In this document: piece after piece, positions 36,030-44,759 of the stretch
Layout of the letters: every line of letters starts with the position of its first letter
Position numbering within the stretch: the stretch's first letter is position 1
Assembly: GCF_027706725.1 (NCBI RefSeq)
Contig: NZ_JAQFWQ010000010.1
Span: 1-64,000, forward strand
DNA from: Nocardiopsis endophytica
GTDB lineage: Bacteria; Actinomycetota; Actinomycetes; Streptosporangiales; Streptosporangiaceae
Direction of reading: 5' to 3'
Length of the DNA stretch: 64,000 nucleotides
Notes under the pieces: generated by a model
What the model was told of the DNA's origin: nothing
The model's database searches: none
Seen by the model: only the letters and a program-made list of their open reading frames with translations
Made by a program: the position numbers and the translations under genes

Positions 36030-36947
36030 ATGGGAGCCGGCCACGGCCATGGACACGGGCACGCCACCGCCGGGGGCGCCCACCGCGGCCGCCTGGCCCT
36101 GGTCCTGGGGCTGATGCTGTCCGTCGCCGTCGTCCAGGTCGCCGGCGCCGCGTTCTCGGGCAGCCTGGCGCTCCTCGCCGACGCCGGGCACACCGTCACC
36201 GACTCGGCCGGGGTGATGCTGGCGCTGTTCGCGGTGTGGATCGCCGCGCGGCCGCCGGACAGCAGCCGCACCTTCGGCCTCCAGCGGGCCGAGGTGCTGG
36301 CCGCCGCCATCAACGCGGTGCTCCTCTTCCTGCTGTGCGCGTTCATCGCCTACGAGGCCATCGAGCGGATCAGCGAGCCCCGGGAGGTCGCCGGGCCCTG
36401 GGTGGTCGCCGTCGCCGCGTTCGGGCTGGCGGTCAACATCGTCGCGCTGCTGGTGCTGCGCTCGGGCCAGCAGGAGAGCCTGAACGTGCGCGGCGCCTAC
36501 CTGGAGGTCATGGGCGACGCCATGGCCTCGGTCGGCGTCATCGTCGGCGGCGCCGTCATCTGGGCCACCGGCTGGTCGGCGGTGGACACCGCCATCTCGC
36601 TCATCATCGCCGCGATCATCGTGCCGCGCGCCTGGTCGCTGCTGCGCGAGTCGGTGCACGTGCTGCTGGAGGCGGTGCCCCGCGGGGTGGACCTGGAGGA
36701 GGTCCGCACCCACATGCTGCGCCAGCCCGGCGTGATCGACGTGCACGACCTGCACGCCTGGACCATCACCTCGGGGGTGCCGGTGCTGTCGGCCCACGTC
36801 GTGGTCGCCGACGACCACCTGGCCGACGCCGGGCGCATGCTGGACGAGCTGCACGCCTGCCTGGACGGCCACTTCGACGTGGAGCACTCCACACTCCAGC
36901 TCGAACCCGCCGGGCACGCCGAGCACGAGGGCGCCCGGCACCGCTAG
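36030..36947 (+). CDS. cation diffusion facilitator (CDF) metal exporter
   Basis: Six-helix metal/proton antiporter of 305 residues, exporting Zn or related divalent ions. The His-rich start (GHGHGHGH) and C-terminal cytoplasmic domain (about 215-295) are typical. Metal site in helix 2 is D51, H54, D58 (LLADAGHTVTD); in helix 5 the usual HxxxD is ExxxD (E159, D163; LEVMGD). ATG at 36030 has GGAGG upstream; GTG at 35976 in the same frame overlaps the operator and is less likely. Probably repressed by the divergent CmtR-like protein. Confidence 0.88.
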   Translation: MGAGHGHGHGHATAGGAHRGRLALVLGLMLSVAVVQVAGAAFSGSLALLADAGHTVTDSAGVMLALFAVWIAARPPDSSRTFGLQRAEVLAAAINAVLLFLLCAFIAYEAIERISEPREVAGPWVVAVAAFGLAVNIVALLVLRSGQQESLNVRGAYLEVMGDAMASVGVIVGGAVIWATGWSAVDTAISLIIAAIIVPRAWSLLRESVHVLLEAVPRGVDLEEVRTHMLRQPGVIDVHDLHAWTITSGVPVLSAHVVVADDHLADAGRMLDELHACLDGHFDVEHSTLQLEPAGHAEHEGARHR

Positions 36948-37233
36948 GGCGGGGCCGCCGGGTGGAGGCGCGACACTCCCGGGTCCGCCTCCCCCGGACC
37001 TGGTGGTCCGATCCGGGACGCCCCATGAGTATCCTCGACGGGGTCGGGTCGACGGCGCCCCGTCCACGGCAGGCCCATGCGGCCCGGCGCATCCGCGCGG
37101 CGCGCCGCGCGGCGTTCCGGGGGCGCGGCTCTTCTCGTCCGCGGCCGCGAAGCCCCCCGCACGGCCGGTTCCGGGACGACGTCGGCACACGCCGCAGCAG
37201 GACAGCCGAGCCGGTTCGGGGGGAGCGCAACGC

Positions 37234-38505
37234 ATGGCCTCACAACGCCGCGGCCTCAAAGGGGTCGCCGACCTTCTGCGCGAGGACGTGGTCGCGGGGT
37301 TCCTGCTGATCTTCGGCGCGGCGGCGGCGCTGATATGGGCCAACTCCCCCGCCGGCGGCTCCTACGAGGCCATCCGCACCTTCGCCTTCGGCCCCTCCGG
37401 GCTGCACCTGGACCTGTCGGTGGAGGCCTGGGCCTCCGACGCCCTGCTGGCGGTCTTCTTCTTCATCGTCGGGAACGAGCTCAAGCAGGAGTTCGTCCAC
37501 GGCGAGCTGCGCAACCCGCGCCGGGCGGTGCTGCCCATCGTGGCCGCGGTGTGCGGCATGGCCGTGCCCGCGCTCATCTACGCCGGGATCAACCTGGGCC
37601 GCCCCGAGGCGCTGGGCGGCTGGGGCATCCCGATGGCCACCGACATCGCCTTCGCGGTGGCGGTGCTCGCCGTGATCGGGCGCTACCTGCCCCCGGCGCT
37701 GCGCACCTTCCTGCTGACCCTGGCGATCGTCGACGACCTGGGCGCGATCATCGTCATCGCGGTCTTCTACACCGACCACGTCTCCTTCGGCCCGCTGCTG
37801 GGCGCCATCGCCCTGCTGGCCGTCTTCGGCTACCTGCAGCGCGGCAAGGGCCTGGCGGCCCGCCTCAACGCCTCGCGGCTGCCCAACTGGACCGTCTACG
37901 TGCCGCTGGCCGCGGCCATCTGGGTGCTGGTGCACGGCAGCGGCGTGCACGCCACCATCGCCGGCGTCGCCATGGGCATGCTCATGCGCACGGTGGCCCA
38001 CTCCGGGGAGTTCGAGGCGCCCTCGCACCGCGCCGAGCACCTGCTGCGGCCCTGGGCCCACGGGCTGGTGCTGCCGGTCTTCGCGCTGATGTCGGCCGGG
38101 GTGGTCTTCACCGGCTTCGGCACCATCTTCACCGACACCGCGGCGCTGGGCGTCATCCTGGGCCTGGTCGCCGGCAAGCTGATCGGCATCCTCGGCGGCT
38201 CCTGGGTGACCACCAAGCTCACCTCCGCCGAGCTGAACCCGACCCTGAGCTGGATCGACATCGCCGGGATGGCGATGCTCGCCGGGATCGGGTTCACCGT
38301 CTCCCTGCTCATCACCGAGCTGTCCTTCCCCGGCGACCTGCACATGATGGAGGACGCCAAGTCCGGCGTGCTCATCGCCTCCCTCATCGCGACCGTGCTC
38401 GCCACCTGCGTGCTGGCCGTCCGCAGCGCCCACTACCGGCGCCTGGGGGCGCGGACCGCCGACTCCGGCGGCGGCGGGGACGAGGCGGCCCGCGCGGAGG
38501 GCTGA
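37234..38505 (+). CDS. nhaA: Na+/H+ antiporter NhaA
   Basis: Sodium-proton antiporter of 423 residues with about 12 helices. The NhaA signature is present: MATDIAFAVAVLAVIGRYLP holds the helix 4 Asp and IVDDLGAIIVIA the paired helix 5 aspartates; GNELKQEFVHGELR follows the second helix. ATG at 37234 follows GGGGGAG; the open frame to 37003 is not NhaA-like. It stands between metal and potassium transport genes in an ion-homeostasis block. Confidence 0.93.
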   Translation: MASQRRGLKGVADLLREDVVAGFLLIFGAAAALIWANSPAGGSYEAIRTFAFGPSGLHLDLSVEAWASDALLAVFFFIVGNELKQEFVHGELRNPRRAVLPIVAAVCGMAVPALIYAGINLGRPEALGGWGIPMATDIAFAVAVLAVIGRYLPPALRTFLLTLAIVDDLGAIIVIAVFYTDHVSFGPLLGAIALLAVFGYLQRGKGLAARLNASRLPNWTVYVPLAAAIWVLVHGSGVHATIAGVAMGMLMRTVAHSGEFEAPSHRAEHLLRPWAHGLVLPVFALMSAGVVFTGFGTIFTDTAALGVILGLVAGKLIGILGGSWVTTKLTSAELNPTLSWIDIAGMAMLAGIGFTVSLLITELSFPGDLHMMEDAKSGVLIASLIATVLATCVLAVRSAHYRRLGARTADSGGGGDEAARAEG

Positions 38506-38650
38506 ACGGCGCGCCCGGAGCCGCCGACACGCCGGGCGGGCGGGGAACCCCGCCGTGCCCCGGACAGTTTCCAGGGACACTGACCCTCGAAGCCTTCCCG
38601 GCCCCTTCGGCGGCCCGGGCGCGGTACCAGGACGGAGCGGCTGAGCACGG

Positions 38651-40051
38651 ATGGGACGAAGAACCGTCGCCCCGGGACACACCGACGCGGCGCGCGGGAC
38701 GGGTCGGCGCGACGACCCCCTGCGCGGCCTGTGGAAGCGGCCCGCCAGCATCTTCGTGCTCTGCTTCGTGGCGGTGGACCTGGCCGGCGCCGGCCTGCTC
38801 ATGCTGCCGGCCGCGCACGCCGGCGGTGAGGGCCTGACCTTCGTCGAGGCGCTGTTCACCTCGACGACCGCGCTGGCGGTGTGCGGCCTGTCCGTCATCG
38901 ACCTGGGCGCCCGGCTCACCCACTTCGGCGAGATCACCGTGATGGTGCTGATCCAGATCGGCGGGATCGGCATCATGACGCTGGCCTCGGTGCTGGGCGT
39001 GGTGGTGATCCACCGCTTCGGGCTGCGCATGCAGCTCAGCGTGCAGGCCGAGACGCGCGCCCTGCAGGTGGGAGACCTGCGCGGGGTGGTGGGCCGGGTG
39101 GTGGTGGCCAGCCTGGCCTGCGAGGCCGCGGTCGCCGCCGTGCTCGTCCCCCGCTTCTGGCTGGAGCACGGCATGGCGCCGCTCTCGGCGGTGTACCGGG
39201 GCGTGTTCCACTCGGTGTCGGCGTTCAACAACGCGGGGCTGTCGCTGTACCCCGACAGCCTCACCCGTTTCGCCGCCGACCCGCTGGTGGTGCTGCCCGC
39301 GGCGCTGGCCACGGTCCTGGGCGGGCTGGGCTTCCCGGTGCTGCTGGAGCTGCGGCGCCACCTGGCGCGCCCGCGCCGCTGGACGCTGCACACCAAGCTC
39401 ACGGTGGTCACCACGGTGCTGCTGTTCGCGGGCGGCGCCGCCGCGGTCACCGCCCTGGAGTGGAACAACCCGGCGACGCTGGGGCACATGGCCTGGTGGC
39501 AGCGGGTGCTGGACGGCACCTTCCACGGGATCATGCCGCGCAGCGGCGGGTTCAACGTGGTCGACGTCGGCGCGATGAACGACTCCACGCTGATGGTGGT
39601 CATGATGCTGATGTTCGTCGGCGGGGGCAGCGCCGGGACCGCCGGGGGCATCAAGGTGGCCACCCTGGCGGTGATCCTCCTCGTGGTGTGGGCGGAGATC
39701 CGCGGCAACCCGCACGTCCACGTGTTCGGGCGCAAGCTGTCCCCGGGCGTGGTCCGCCAGTCGCTCAGCCTGCTGTTCCTGTCGATGACGGTGGTGGTGG
39801 TCTCCACCGTCGCCGTCGTCGCCGCCACCCCCTTCGAACTCGTGCCGGTGCTGTTCGAGGTGATCTCGGCCTCCGGCGTGGTCGGCCTGTCCATGGGCAT
39901 CACCGCCGACCTGCCCCCGGGCGCGCATATCCTGCTGGTCGTGCTCATGGTCGCCGGGCGCATCGGCCCGGTGACCTTCGCGGCGGCCCTGGCCCTGCGG
40001 GAGCGGGCCAAGCGCTATGACCTGCCGGAGTCGCGCCCGATCATCGGATAG
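38651..40051 (+). CDS. trkH: potassium transporter TrkH/KtrB membrane subunit
   Basis: Four-repeat K+ channel-like subunit of 466 residues. Selectivity-filter loops are recognisable as STTALAVCGLS, HSVSAFNNAGLS, MPRSGGFNVVD and ISASGVVGLSMG. Only about eight helices and the short length favour the KtrB type. It is followed 20 bases later by the TrkA-like subunit; both should form one K+ uptake complex. A 7-bp GC hairpin at 38539-38554 lies in the preceding gap. Confidence 0.92.
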   Translation: MGRRTVAPGHTDAARGTGRRDDPLRGLWKRPASIFVLCFVAVDLAGAGLLMLPAAHAGGEGLTFVEALFTSTTALAVCGLSVIDLGARLTHFGEITVMVLIQIGGIGIMTLASVLGVVVIHRFGLRMQLSVQAETRALQVGDLRGVVGRVVVASLACEAAVAAVLVPRFWLEHGMAPLSAVYRGVFHSVSAFNNAGLSLYPDSLTRFAADPLVVLPAALATVLGGLGFPVLLELRRHLARPRRWTLHTKLTVVTTVLLFAGGAAAVTALEWNNPATLGHMAWWQRVLDGTFHGIMPRSGGFNVVDVGAMNDSTLMVVMMLMFVGGGSAGTAGGIKVATLAVILLVVWAEIRGNPHVHVFGRKLSPGVVRQSLSLLFLSMTVVVVSTVAVVAATPFELVPVLFEVISASGVVGLSMGITADLPPGAHILLVVLMVAGRIGPVTFAAALALRERAKRYDLPESRPIIG

Positions 40052-40071
40052 TCGAACAAGGAGATACGCCA

Positions 40072-40740
40072 GTGCCGCGCAGCAAGACCAACGACAAGCG
40101 CGTCCTCGTCATCGGGCTGGGCCGGTTCGGCAGCTCGCTGGCCCTGGAGCTGGTGGCGCACAACTGGGAGGTCCTGGGCATGGACTCCAGCCCGCGGCTG
40201 GTCCAGGCCTACGCCGAGTCGCTCACCCACACCGTGGTCGCCGACGCCACCGACGAGGAGGCCCTGCGCCAGATCGGCGCCCAGGAGTTCACCCGCGCGG
40301 TGGTGGCGATCGGCACCCACCTGGAGGAGAGCATCCTGGCCGCCTCGCTGCTGGTGGACATGGGGGTGCCGCACATCTGGGCCAAGGCGGTCAGCCGCCG
40401 CCACGGGCGCATCCTGCAGCAGGTGGGCGTGCACCACGTGGTGCTGCCCGAGCACGACATGGGTGAGCGGGTGGCGCACCTGGTCTCCGGCCGGATGCTC
40501 GACTACGTCGAGATCGAGGAGGGGTTCGCGCTGGGCAAGACGCGGGCCCCGCGCGAGGTCATCGGCCGCCGCCTGGGCGACACCGGGATCCGCGCCAAGT
40601 ACGGGATCACCGTGGTCAGCATCAAGCACCACGGGGAGCAGTTCACCTACGCCACCGAGAACACCGTGCCGCAGAAGGGCGATGTGATCGTGGTCGCAGG
40701 AAAGACCGACGACGTGGAGCGGTTCGCCGAGATCAACTGA
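40072..40740 (+). CDS. trkA: potassium uptake regulatory subunit TrkA/KtrA
   Basis: Cytoplasmic RCK protein of 222 residues that gates the TrkH partner. N-terminal Rossmann domain with IGLGRFGSSLA (about 13-23) and the ribose-binding acid in MDSSP; C-terminal TrkA_C domain about 140-220. AAGGAGATA precedes the ATG. Single RCK unit, so KtrA-like rather than double-domain TrkA. Confidence 0.92.
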   Translation: MPRSKTNDKRVLVIGLGRFGSSLALELVAHNWEVLGMDSSPRLVQAYAESLTHTVVADATDEEALRQIGAQEFTRAVVAIGTHLEESILAASLLVDMGVPHIWAKAVSRRHGRILQQVGVHHVVLPEHDMGERVAHLVSGRMLDYVEIEEGFALGKTRAPREVIGRRLGDTGIRAKYGITVVSIKHHGEQFTYATENTVPQKGDVIVVAGKTDDVERFAEIN

Positions 40741-40792
40741 GCCGCCGGGGGTGCGCGCCCACCCGTCGGGGGACCGGACGAATCGGGCGAAT

Positions 40793-40807
40793 TGACAACC
40801 ATTTTCA
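40793..40807. promoter_or_regulatory. Zur-box-like sequence
   Basis: TGACAACCATTTTCA matches the Actinobacterial Zur consensus TGAAAATGATTTTCA at 12 of 15 positions and lies 20 bases before the zinc-binding lipoprotein start, in a locally AT-rich segment. Repression by Zn-Zur is inferred. Confidence 0.65.
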
Positions 40808-40826
40808 TTTTCCCGATCATCGTCCT

Positions 40827-41864
40827 ATGAGAACCAGGACGACGGTCAAGGTGATGGCGGCCGGAGCGGCCGCCGCGGTCGCGCTCACCGGGTGCGGGAA
40901 CGCCAGCGGGGGCGGCGGGGGCGAAGGCGGCGCCGAGGTCACCGTCGTCACCGGTGTCTATCCCCTGCAGTGGCTGGCCGAACAGGTCGGCGGGGACCGC
41001 GTCGCGGTCTCCAACCTCACCGAGCCCGGGACCGAGCCGCACGACCTGGAGCTGACCGGGCGGCAGACCGGCGAGGTCGCCGACGCCGACGTGGTCTTCT
41101 ACGTGAACGGGCTGCAGCCGGCCGTGGACGACGCCGTCGCCGAGGTCGCCGCCGAGGGCACCGCGCTCGACGTGGCCGACCTGGTCGAGCTGCGCCCGAA
41201 CGACCCCGGCGAGGACGGGCACGACGAGGGCGGTCACGACGAGGAGGCGCACGGGGACGAGGGCCACGCCGAGGAGGGCCACGGCGACGAGCACGCCGAG
41301 GAGGAGGGCGAACACTCCGAGGGCGACGGCCACGAGCACGGCGAGCTGGACCCGCACATGTGGCTGGACACCGGGCGGATGGCCGAGACCGCCGACGGCC
41401 TCGCCGACCGCCTGGCCGAGGCCGACCCCGACGGCGCGGACGCCTACCGGGCCAACGCCGAGAAGATCCGCGGCGAGCTGGAGGAGATCGGCGGGGAGTA
41501 CGACGACGGGCTGGCCGAGTGCGACAGCCGCGAGCTGGTGGTCAACCACTCCGCCTTCGGCTACCTGGCCGACGCCCACGACCTGGAGCAGATCGGCATC
41601 TCGGGCCTGGACCCCGAGACCGAGCCCTCCCCCGCCCGCATCGCCGAGGTGGCCGACCTGGTCAAGGAGCACGACGTGACCACGGTGTTCACCGAGACCC
41701 TGGTGAGCCCGGCGGTCGCGGAGACCATCGCCGACGAGGCCGGGGCCCAGACCGCGGTGCTCGACCCGATCGAGGGCATCACCGACGACTCCCCCGGCGA
41801 CGACTACCCCTCGGTCATGCGCGCCAACCTGGAGACCCTGCGCGAGGGGCTCGGCTGCTCCTGA
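40827..41864 (+). CDS. zinc ABC transporter substrate-binding lipoprotein (ZnuA-like)
   Basis: Metal-binding cluster A-I lipoprotein of 345 residues; lipobox ALTGC near residue 23. The protein has the usual ligands: a His after EPGTEPHD, His in ELDPHMWLD, His in VNHSAFGYL and an acid in DPIEG. A 50-residue His/Glu/Asp-rich loop (about 130-175) is typical of zinc-specific members. No permease or ATPase gene follows; the gene ends at a 28-bp palindrome. It must work with a distant ZnuBC. Zur control is suggested by the box in front. Confidence 0.9.
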   Translation: MRTRTTVKVMAAGAAAAVALTGCGNASGGGGGEGGAEVTVVTGVYPLQWLAEQVGGDRVAVSNLTEPGTEPHDLELTGRQTGEVADADVVFYVNGLQPAVDDAVAEVAAEGTALDVADLVELRPNDPGEDGHDEGGHDEEAHGDEGHAEEGHGDEHAEEEGEHSEGDGHEHGELDPHMWLDTGRMAETADGLADRLAEADPDGADAYRANAEKIRGELEEIGGEYDDGLAECDSRELVVNHSAFGYLADAHDLEQIGISGLDPETEPSPARIAEVADLVKEHDVTTVFTETLVSPAVAETIADEAGAQTAVLDPIEGITDDSPGDDYPSVMRANLETLREGLGCS

Positions 41865-41906
41865 CCCCCGACGACCCCGCCGCGCGCCCCGGGCGCGCCG
41901 CCCCCC

Positions 41907-41934
41907 ACGGGCCCCGCCGTACGGCGGGGCCCGT
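41907..41934. terminator. 28-bp perfect palindrome terminator
   Basis: ACGGGCCCCGCCGT followed at once by its reverse complement, then TCTCAT. It lies 43 bases after the zinc-binding protein stop. Confidence 0.8.
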
Positions 41935-41960
41935 TCTCATGCAATCCCGAAGCGAGGGAT

Positions 41961-42060
41961 TGCACGTGCTTACAAGCCGCCTACATCCGGAGAAAAGCAC
42001 CCCACGCGCCCGATGCACGTGCGCTATCCTGATCAAAGTACGGTGCTAATGCACGTGCAT
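41961..42060. promoter_or_regulatory. three GCACGTGC palindromes before the DUF397 gene
   Basis: GCACGTGC occurs at 41962-41969, 42015-42022 and 42051-42058, the last within the 12-bp palindrome ATGCACGTGCAT (42049-42060). A half-site TTGCAC lies at 42067-42072. The boxes surround the expected promoter of the DUF397 gene. The same 12-mer occurs before the HATPase gene at 44583, so a common regulator, likely the XRE protein at 42861-43730, is inferred. Confidence 0.6.
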
Positions 42061-42112
42061 CGACACTTGCACAGCGCCGCGACACACAAGGATGAAGGAG
42101 GAACGCAGCATC

Positions 42113-42346
42113 ATGAGCGCGTACAACGGCATCCCGGCGACCGAGCTCACGGACGCCGCCTGGCAGAAGAGCCGGCGGAGCAACTCCCGCGGCTCGTGCG
42201 TGGAGATGGCCAAGCTCCCCGACGGCTCGATCGCGGTGCGCAACTCCCGGTTCCCGGGTGGGCCGGCGCTGGTCTACACCCAGGCCGAGATCGACGCCCT
42301 GATCCTGGGCGCCAAGGACGGGGACTTCGACAACTTCCTCAGCTGA
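42113..42346 (+). CDS. DUF397 small protein
   Basis: A 77-residue protein of the Actinobacterial DUF397 family: AWQKSRRSNSRGSCVEMAKLPDGSIAVRNSRFPGGPALVYT is the whole conserved core (split here only by position, residues about 13-53). Members pair with XRE-DUF5753 regulators and affect development and antibiotic production in Streptomyces (the Scr and AbaA-type clusters). ATG at 42113 has AGGAGG eleven bases before it; ATG at 42092 is a possible alternative. Confidence 0.87.
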   Translation: MSAYNGIPATELTDAAWQKSRRSNSRGSCVEMAKLPDGSIAVRNSRFPGGPALVYTQAEIDALILGAKDGDFDNFLS

Positions 42347-42627
42347 CCTCTGACCGACCCCTCGCGACGACCCGCGGTGAGCCCGCGGAGGGAGTTCCGG
42401 ACGACCAGAGCGGGGGACGGAGCTCTCGCTCCCCTCGGCCCCGCCCCGACGCACACCGGGGCGGGGTGTGTACCGTGCTCGGCCCTCCGGCCCCCGGGGC
42501 CGAGCCGTCCCGGCGAAGACGACGGTGCCGCCGGCCCCACCGGGTCGGCGGCACCGCCCGTCTGCAGAGGGGCCGCACGGGCAACACATACCGGACACAC
42601 CGGGCGGTCGACGTGGGGGCGGGCGTC

Positions 42628-42668
42628 GTGGAATCGACGCTTCTCAGCGGATCGGATGTCGATTCCAC
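42628..42668. terminator. inverted repeat, possible terminator
   Basis: GTGGAATCGAC (42628-42638) and GTCGATTCCAC (42658-42668) pair perfectly around a 19-base loop between the converging DUF397 and XRE genes. Confidence 0.4.
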
Positions 42669-42719
42669 CACTCAGGATGCCCCGGCACCCGACGGCGGAG
42701 GCAGCGGGAGCGCGCTCCG

Positions 42720-42783
42720 CGTTGATCTCGGGAGAAACGACGCTACCGGGCCGCTTTTAGGGGCGCATTCCCCGAGATCAACG
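42720..42783. repeat. 64-bp palindromic element, copy E
   Basis: Perfect 13-bp ends CGTTGATCTCGGG / CCCGAGATCAACG; interior GAGAAACGACGCT and TTAGGGGCGC like copy A. It lies 77 bases beyond the stop of the leftward XRE gene. Confidence 0.85.
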
Positions 42784-42860
42784 ACGCAGGGGCAGCGCTC
42801 GGGGGGCGGAGTCGGCGGGAGCCGGACCCCTGCGGTCCGCCCGCCTACGCGCGCCGGCTC

Positions 42861-43730
42861 TTAGAACTCGTCGACCATGTCCTTGAGGATCTCCTGCGTC
42901 TCGTTGGGAGGGCAGGCGATCACGCTGAGCTTCTCCATGGCCATCGTGTAGGCGTCGACCTCGGCGCGCTTGTCCAGGCACAGCGAGCCGGTCAGGTGCT
43001 CGACGTAGACGATGTCGGACAGCTCGAAGTCCGGGTAGCGCAGGATGGAGAAGGACCCGGCCTCGGCCGCGTGCACACCGGCGCTGAAGGGCACGATCTG
43101 CAGCGTGATGTGCGGGTGGTCGCACAGCTCCACCAGCCGCTGCATCTGCCGGCGCATCAGCTCGGGCCCGCCGACGGGGCGCCGCACGGCGGCCTCGTCG
43201 AGGATGGCCCACAGCTTCACGTTGGGCTCGTCGAGCCGCCGCTGGCGCCGCATGCGCACCTTGACGCGGTCCTCGGTGGCCTGGTCGGGCAGGCCGACGC
43301 CGCCGTTGATGACCGCGCGGGCGTACTCCTCGGTCTGCAGCAGGCCGTGGATGAACTGGGCCTCGTAGACGCGGATGCGGCTGGCCGCCTCCTCCAGGCC
43401 GACGTAGACCTGGAACCAGTTGGGCAGCGCCTCACCGTACTGCTGCCACCAGCCGGGCTTGTTGGTGTCCCGGGCCATCTGGCCCATGGTGCGGATGAGG
43501 TCGCGGTCGGTGACGCCGTAGAGCAGGAGCAGGTCCTCCACGTCGCGGGCCTTGAACCCGACGCGGCCCAGCTCCATGCGGCTGATCTTGGACTCCGAGC
43601 CGCGGATGTGGTGGCCCGCCTCGCCGCGCGAGATCCCGGCCTTCTCCCGGTACTTGCGCAGCTCCGACCCGAGCAGCATCCGGCGCACGGTGGGGCCGGC
43701 GCCCTGCTTGATGCGCGCGATGCCGCTCAT
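42861..43730 (-). CDS. XRE-family regulator with DUF5753 domain
   Basis: A 289-residue DNA-binding protein. The helix-turn-helix spans about 19-75 (LGSELRKYREKAGISRGEAGHH, SESKISRMELG as separate helices), followed by the DUF5753 domain (about 95-280; WFQVYVGLEEAASRIRVYE, FIHGLLQTEEYARAVI). Such proteins accompany DUF397 and HATPase genes in Streptomyces and Nocardiopsis and regulate them. Converges with the DUF397 gene and is followed upstream by the HATPase gene on the same strand. Candidate binder of the GCACGTGC boxes. Confidence 0.9.
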   Translation of the reverse strand: MSGIARIKQGAGPTVRRMLLGSELRKYREKAGISRGEAGHHIRGSESKISRMELGRVGFKARDVEDLLLLYGVTDRDLIRTMGQMARDTNKPGWWQQYGEALPNWFQVYVGLEEAASRIRVYEAQFIHGLLQTEEYARAVINGGVGLPDQATEDRVKVRMRRQRRLDEPNVKLWAILDEAAVRRPVGGPELMRRQMQRLVELCDHPHITLQIVPFSAGVHAAEAGSFSILRYPDFELSDIVYVEHLTGSLCLDKRAEVDAYTMAMEKLSVIACPPNETQEILKDMVDEF

Positions 43731-43937
43731 GACCGCTGCCTCCCCAGACGTGGCCGTCCGGCGCCGCCCTGTGCTCGGCCTCGGAGCGGCCGGGCGCCGT
43801 GGAACTCACTCCTGCATCCCCCCACGATAGCGCCGACGCGGACGCGTGTTCGGTCGGCGGCGGGTGGGACCGCTCTCACCTGAGGGACGGGGCAGGGGTC
43901 GGCGCACCTCGGCGCGGGGCCGTCAGGGAGGGTGCGC

Positions 43938-44483
43938 TCAGTCGAACAGCGCCCAGACGTACTTTCCGCGGGGCGGGACGGGCAGCACGCCCCACTCCCG
44001 CGAAAAGCACCCGACCAGGTGCAATCCCCTCCCCGTCTCCAGCAGCAGGTCGGGCTCGCGGGGTGCGGGGACCAGGACGGAGGCGTCCTGGACGGCGCAG
44101 ACCGCCTGGCGGCCGCGGCGCAGGAAGCGGATGCGGATAACGTTCCCATATCCGTACGAGGCGGCCTCCCCCGGCGTGCCGTGCCGGACGGCGTTGGTGA
44201 CCAGTTCGGACAGCACCAGCTCGGCGTCGCCGACGAACCCGCCCATCCCCCAGACCCCGAGGACCCGGGCGCCGATCTCGCGCGCCGCGCCGGGCGCCCC
44301 GGGCGCGGCGGGGAGGTCGAAGGCGACGTCCCCGCGCCCGCGGGCGGCCTCCACCGCGATGCTCGCGGGGGGCTCCCCCGACCGGAGCGCCTCCGGCCAC
44401 CAGGGGGCCGCGCCCACCCCTCCCGCCGGGGCCGTCTCCGTCCCCCCGCCCGGCACTGCCCCTTCCCGTGACGGTCCGCTCAC
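43938..44483 (-). CDS. HATPase_c regulator of the XRE/DUF397 cluster
   Basis: Stand-alone GHKL ATPase of about 181 residues: N box LVLSELVTNAVRHGTPGEAASYG, then VCAVQDASVLVP and GRGLHLVGCFSREWG (motifs near 97-112, 135-150 and 160-175). GTG at 44483 is chosen because GAGGGG lies eight bases before it; the frame is also open to ATG at 44582 and 44603, but the latter would put the ATGCACGTGCAT box inside the gene. Third member of the cluster with the XRE and DUF397 genes. Probably an anti-sigma or signalling kinase. Confidence 0.78.
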   Translation of the reverse strand: MSGPSREGAVPGGGTETAPAGGVGAAPWWPEALRSGEPPASIAVEAARGRGDVAFDLPAAPGAPGAAREIGARVLGVWGMGGFVGDAELVLSELVTNAVRHGTPGEAASYGYGNVIRIRFLRRGRQAVCAVQDASVLVPAPREPDLLLETGRGLHLVGCFSREWGVLPVPPRGKYVWALFD

Positions 44484-44582
44484 CGCGATCCCCTCGCAGT
44501 CGTGTCGAGTCCCGAGCTCCAGGGCCGGTTCCGGCCGCGTGCACCGGCTTCCGGCGGCCGAGGCGCTCCGCGCACGGCCCAT

Positions 44583-44609
44583 ATGCACGTGCATCTTCCT
44601 CATGCACGC
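44583..44609. promoter_or_regulatory. ATGCACGTGCAT palindrome and half-site
   Basis: The 12-bp palindrome at 44583-44594 is identical to that at 42049-42060, and a half-site ATGCACGC follows at 44602-44609. It lies 100 bases upstream of the chosen HATPase start. Confidence 0.6.
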
Positions 44610-44759
44610 ATCCTAGGACACCGGACGCGCGCCGTTCAGGGGATTCCGATAGTTCATCCCCGTACTTTCTGCGGCCCCCGGGAAGCCCCAGGCAGGGGGC
44701 CTGCAACGGCGGCCCTGCCGGGCGCGGGGCGGGCGCGGGCGGGCCGCCGGGCCGCCGGT

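Larger units (their letters stand above)
42347..42860. other. convergent intergenic region, 514 bases
   Basis: Holds an 11-bp inverted repeat (42628-42668) and palindromic element E (42720-42783). Frames here are out of register with normal codon bias; I see no gene. Confidence 0.5.

Noticed and set aside
42861-43730. Idea that GCACGTGC boxes also precede the XRE gene
   Set aside because: I looked through 43731-43937 and found no GCACGTGC copy there; the boxes flank only the DUF397 and HATPase genes.
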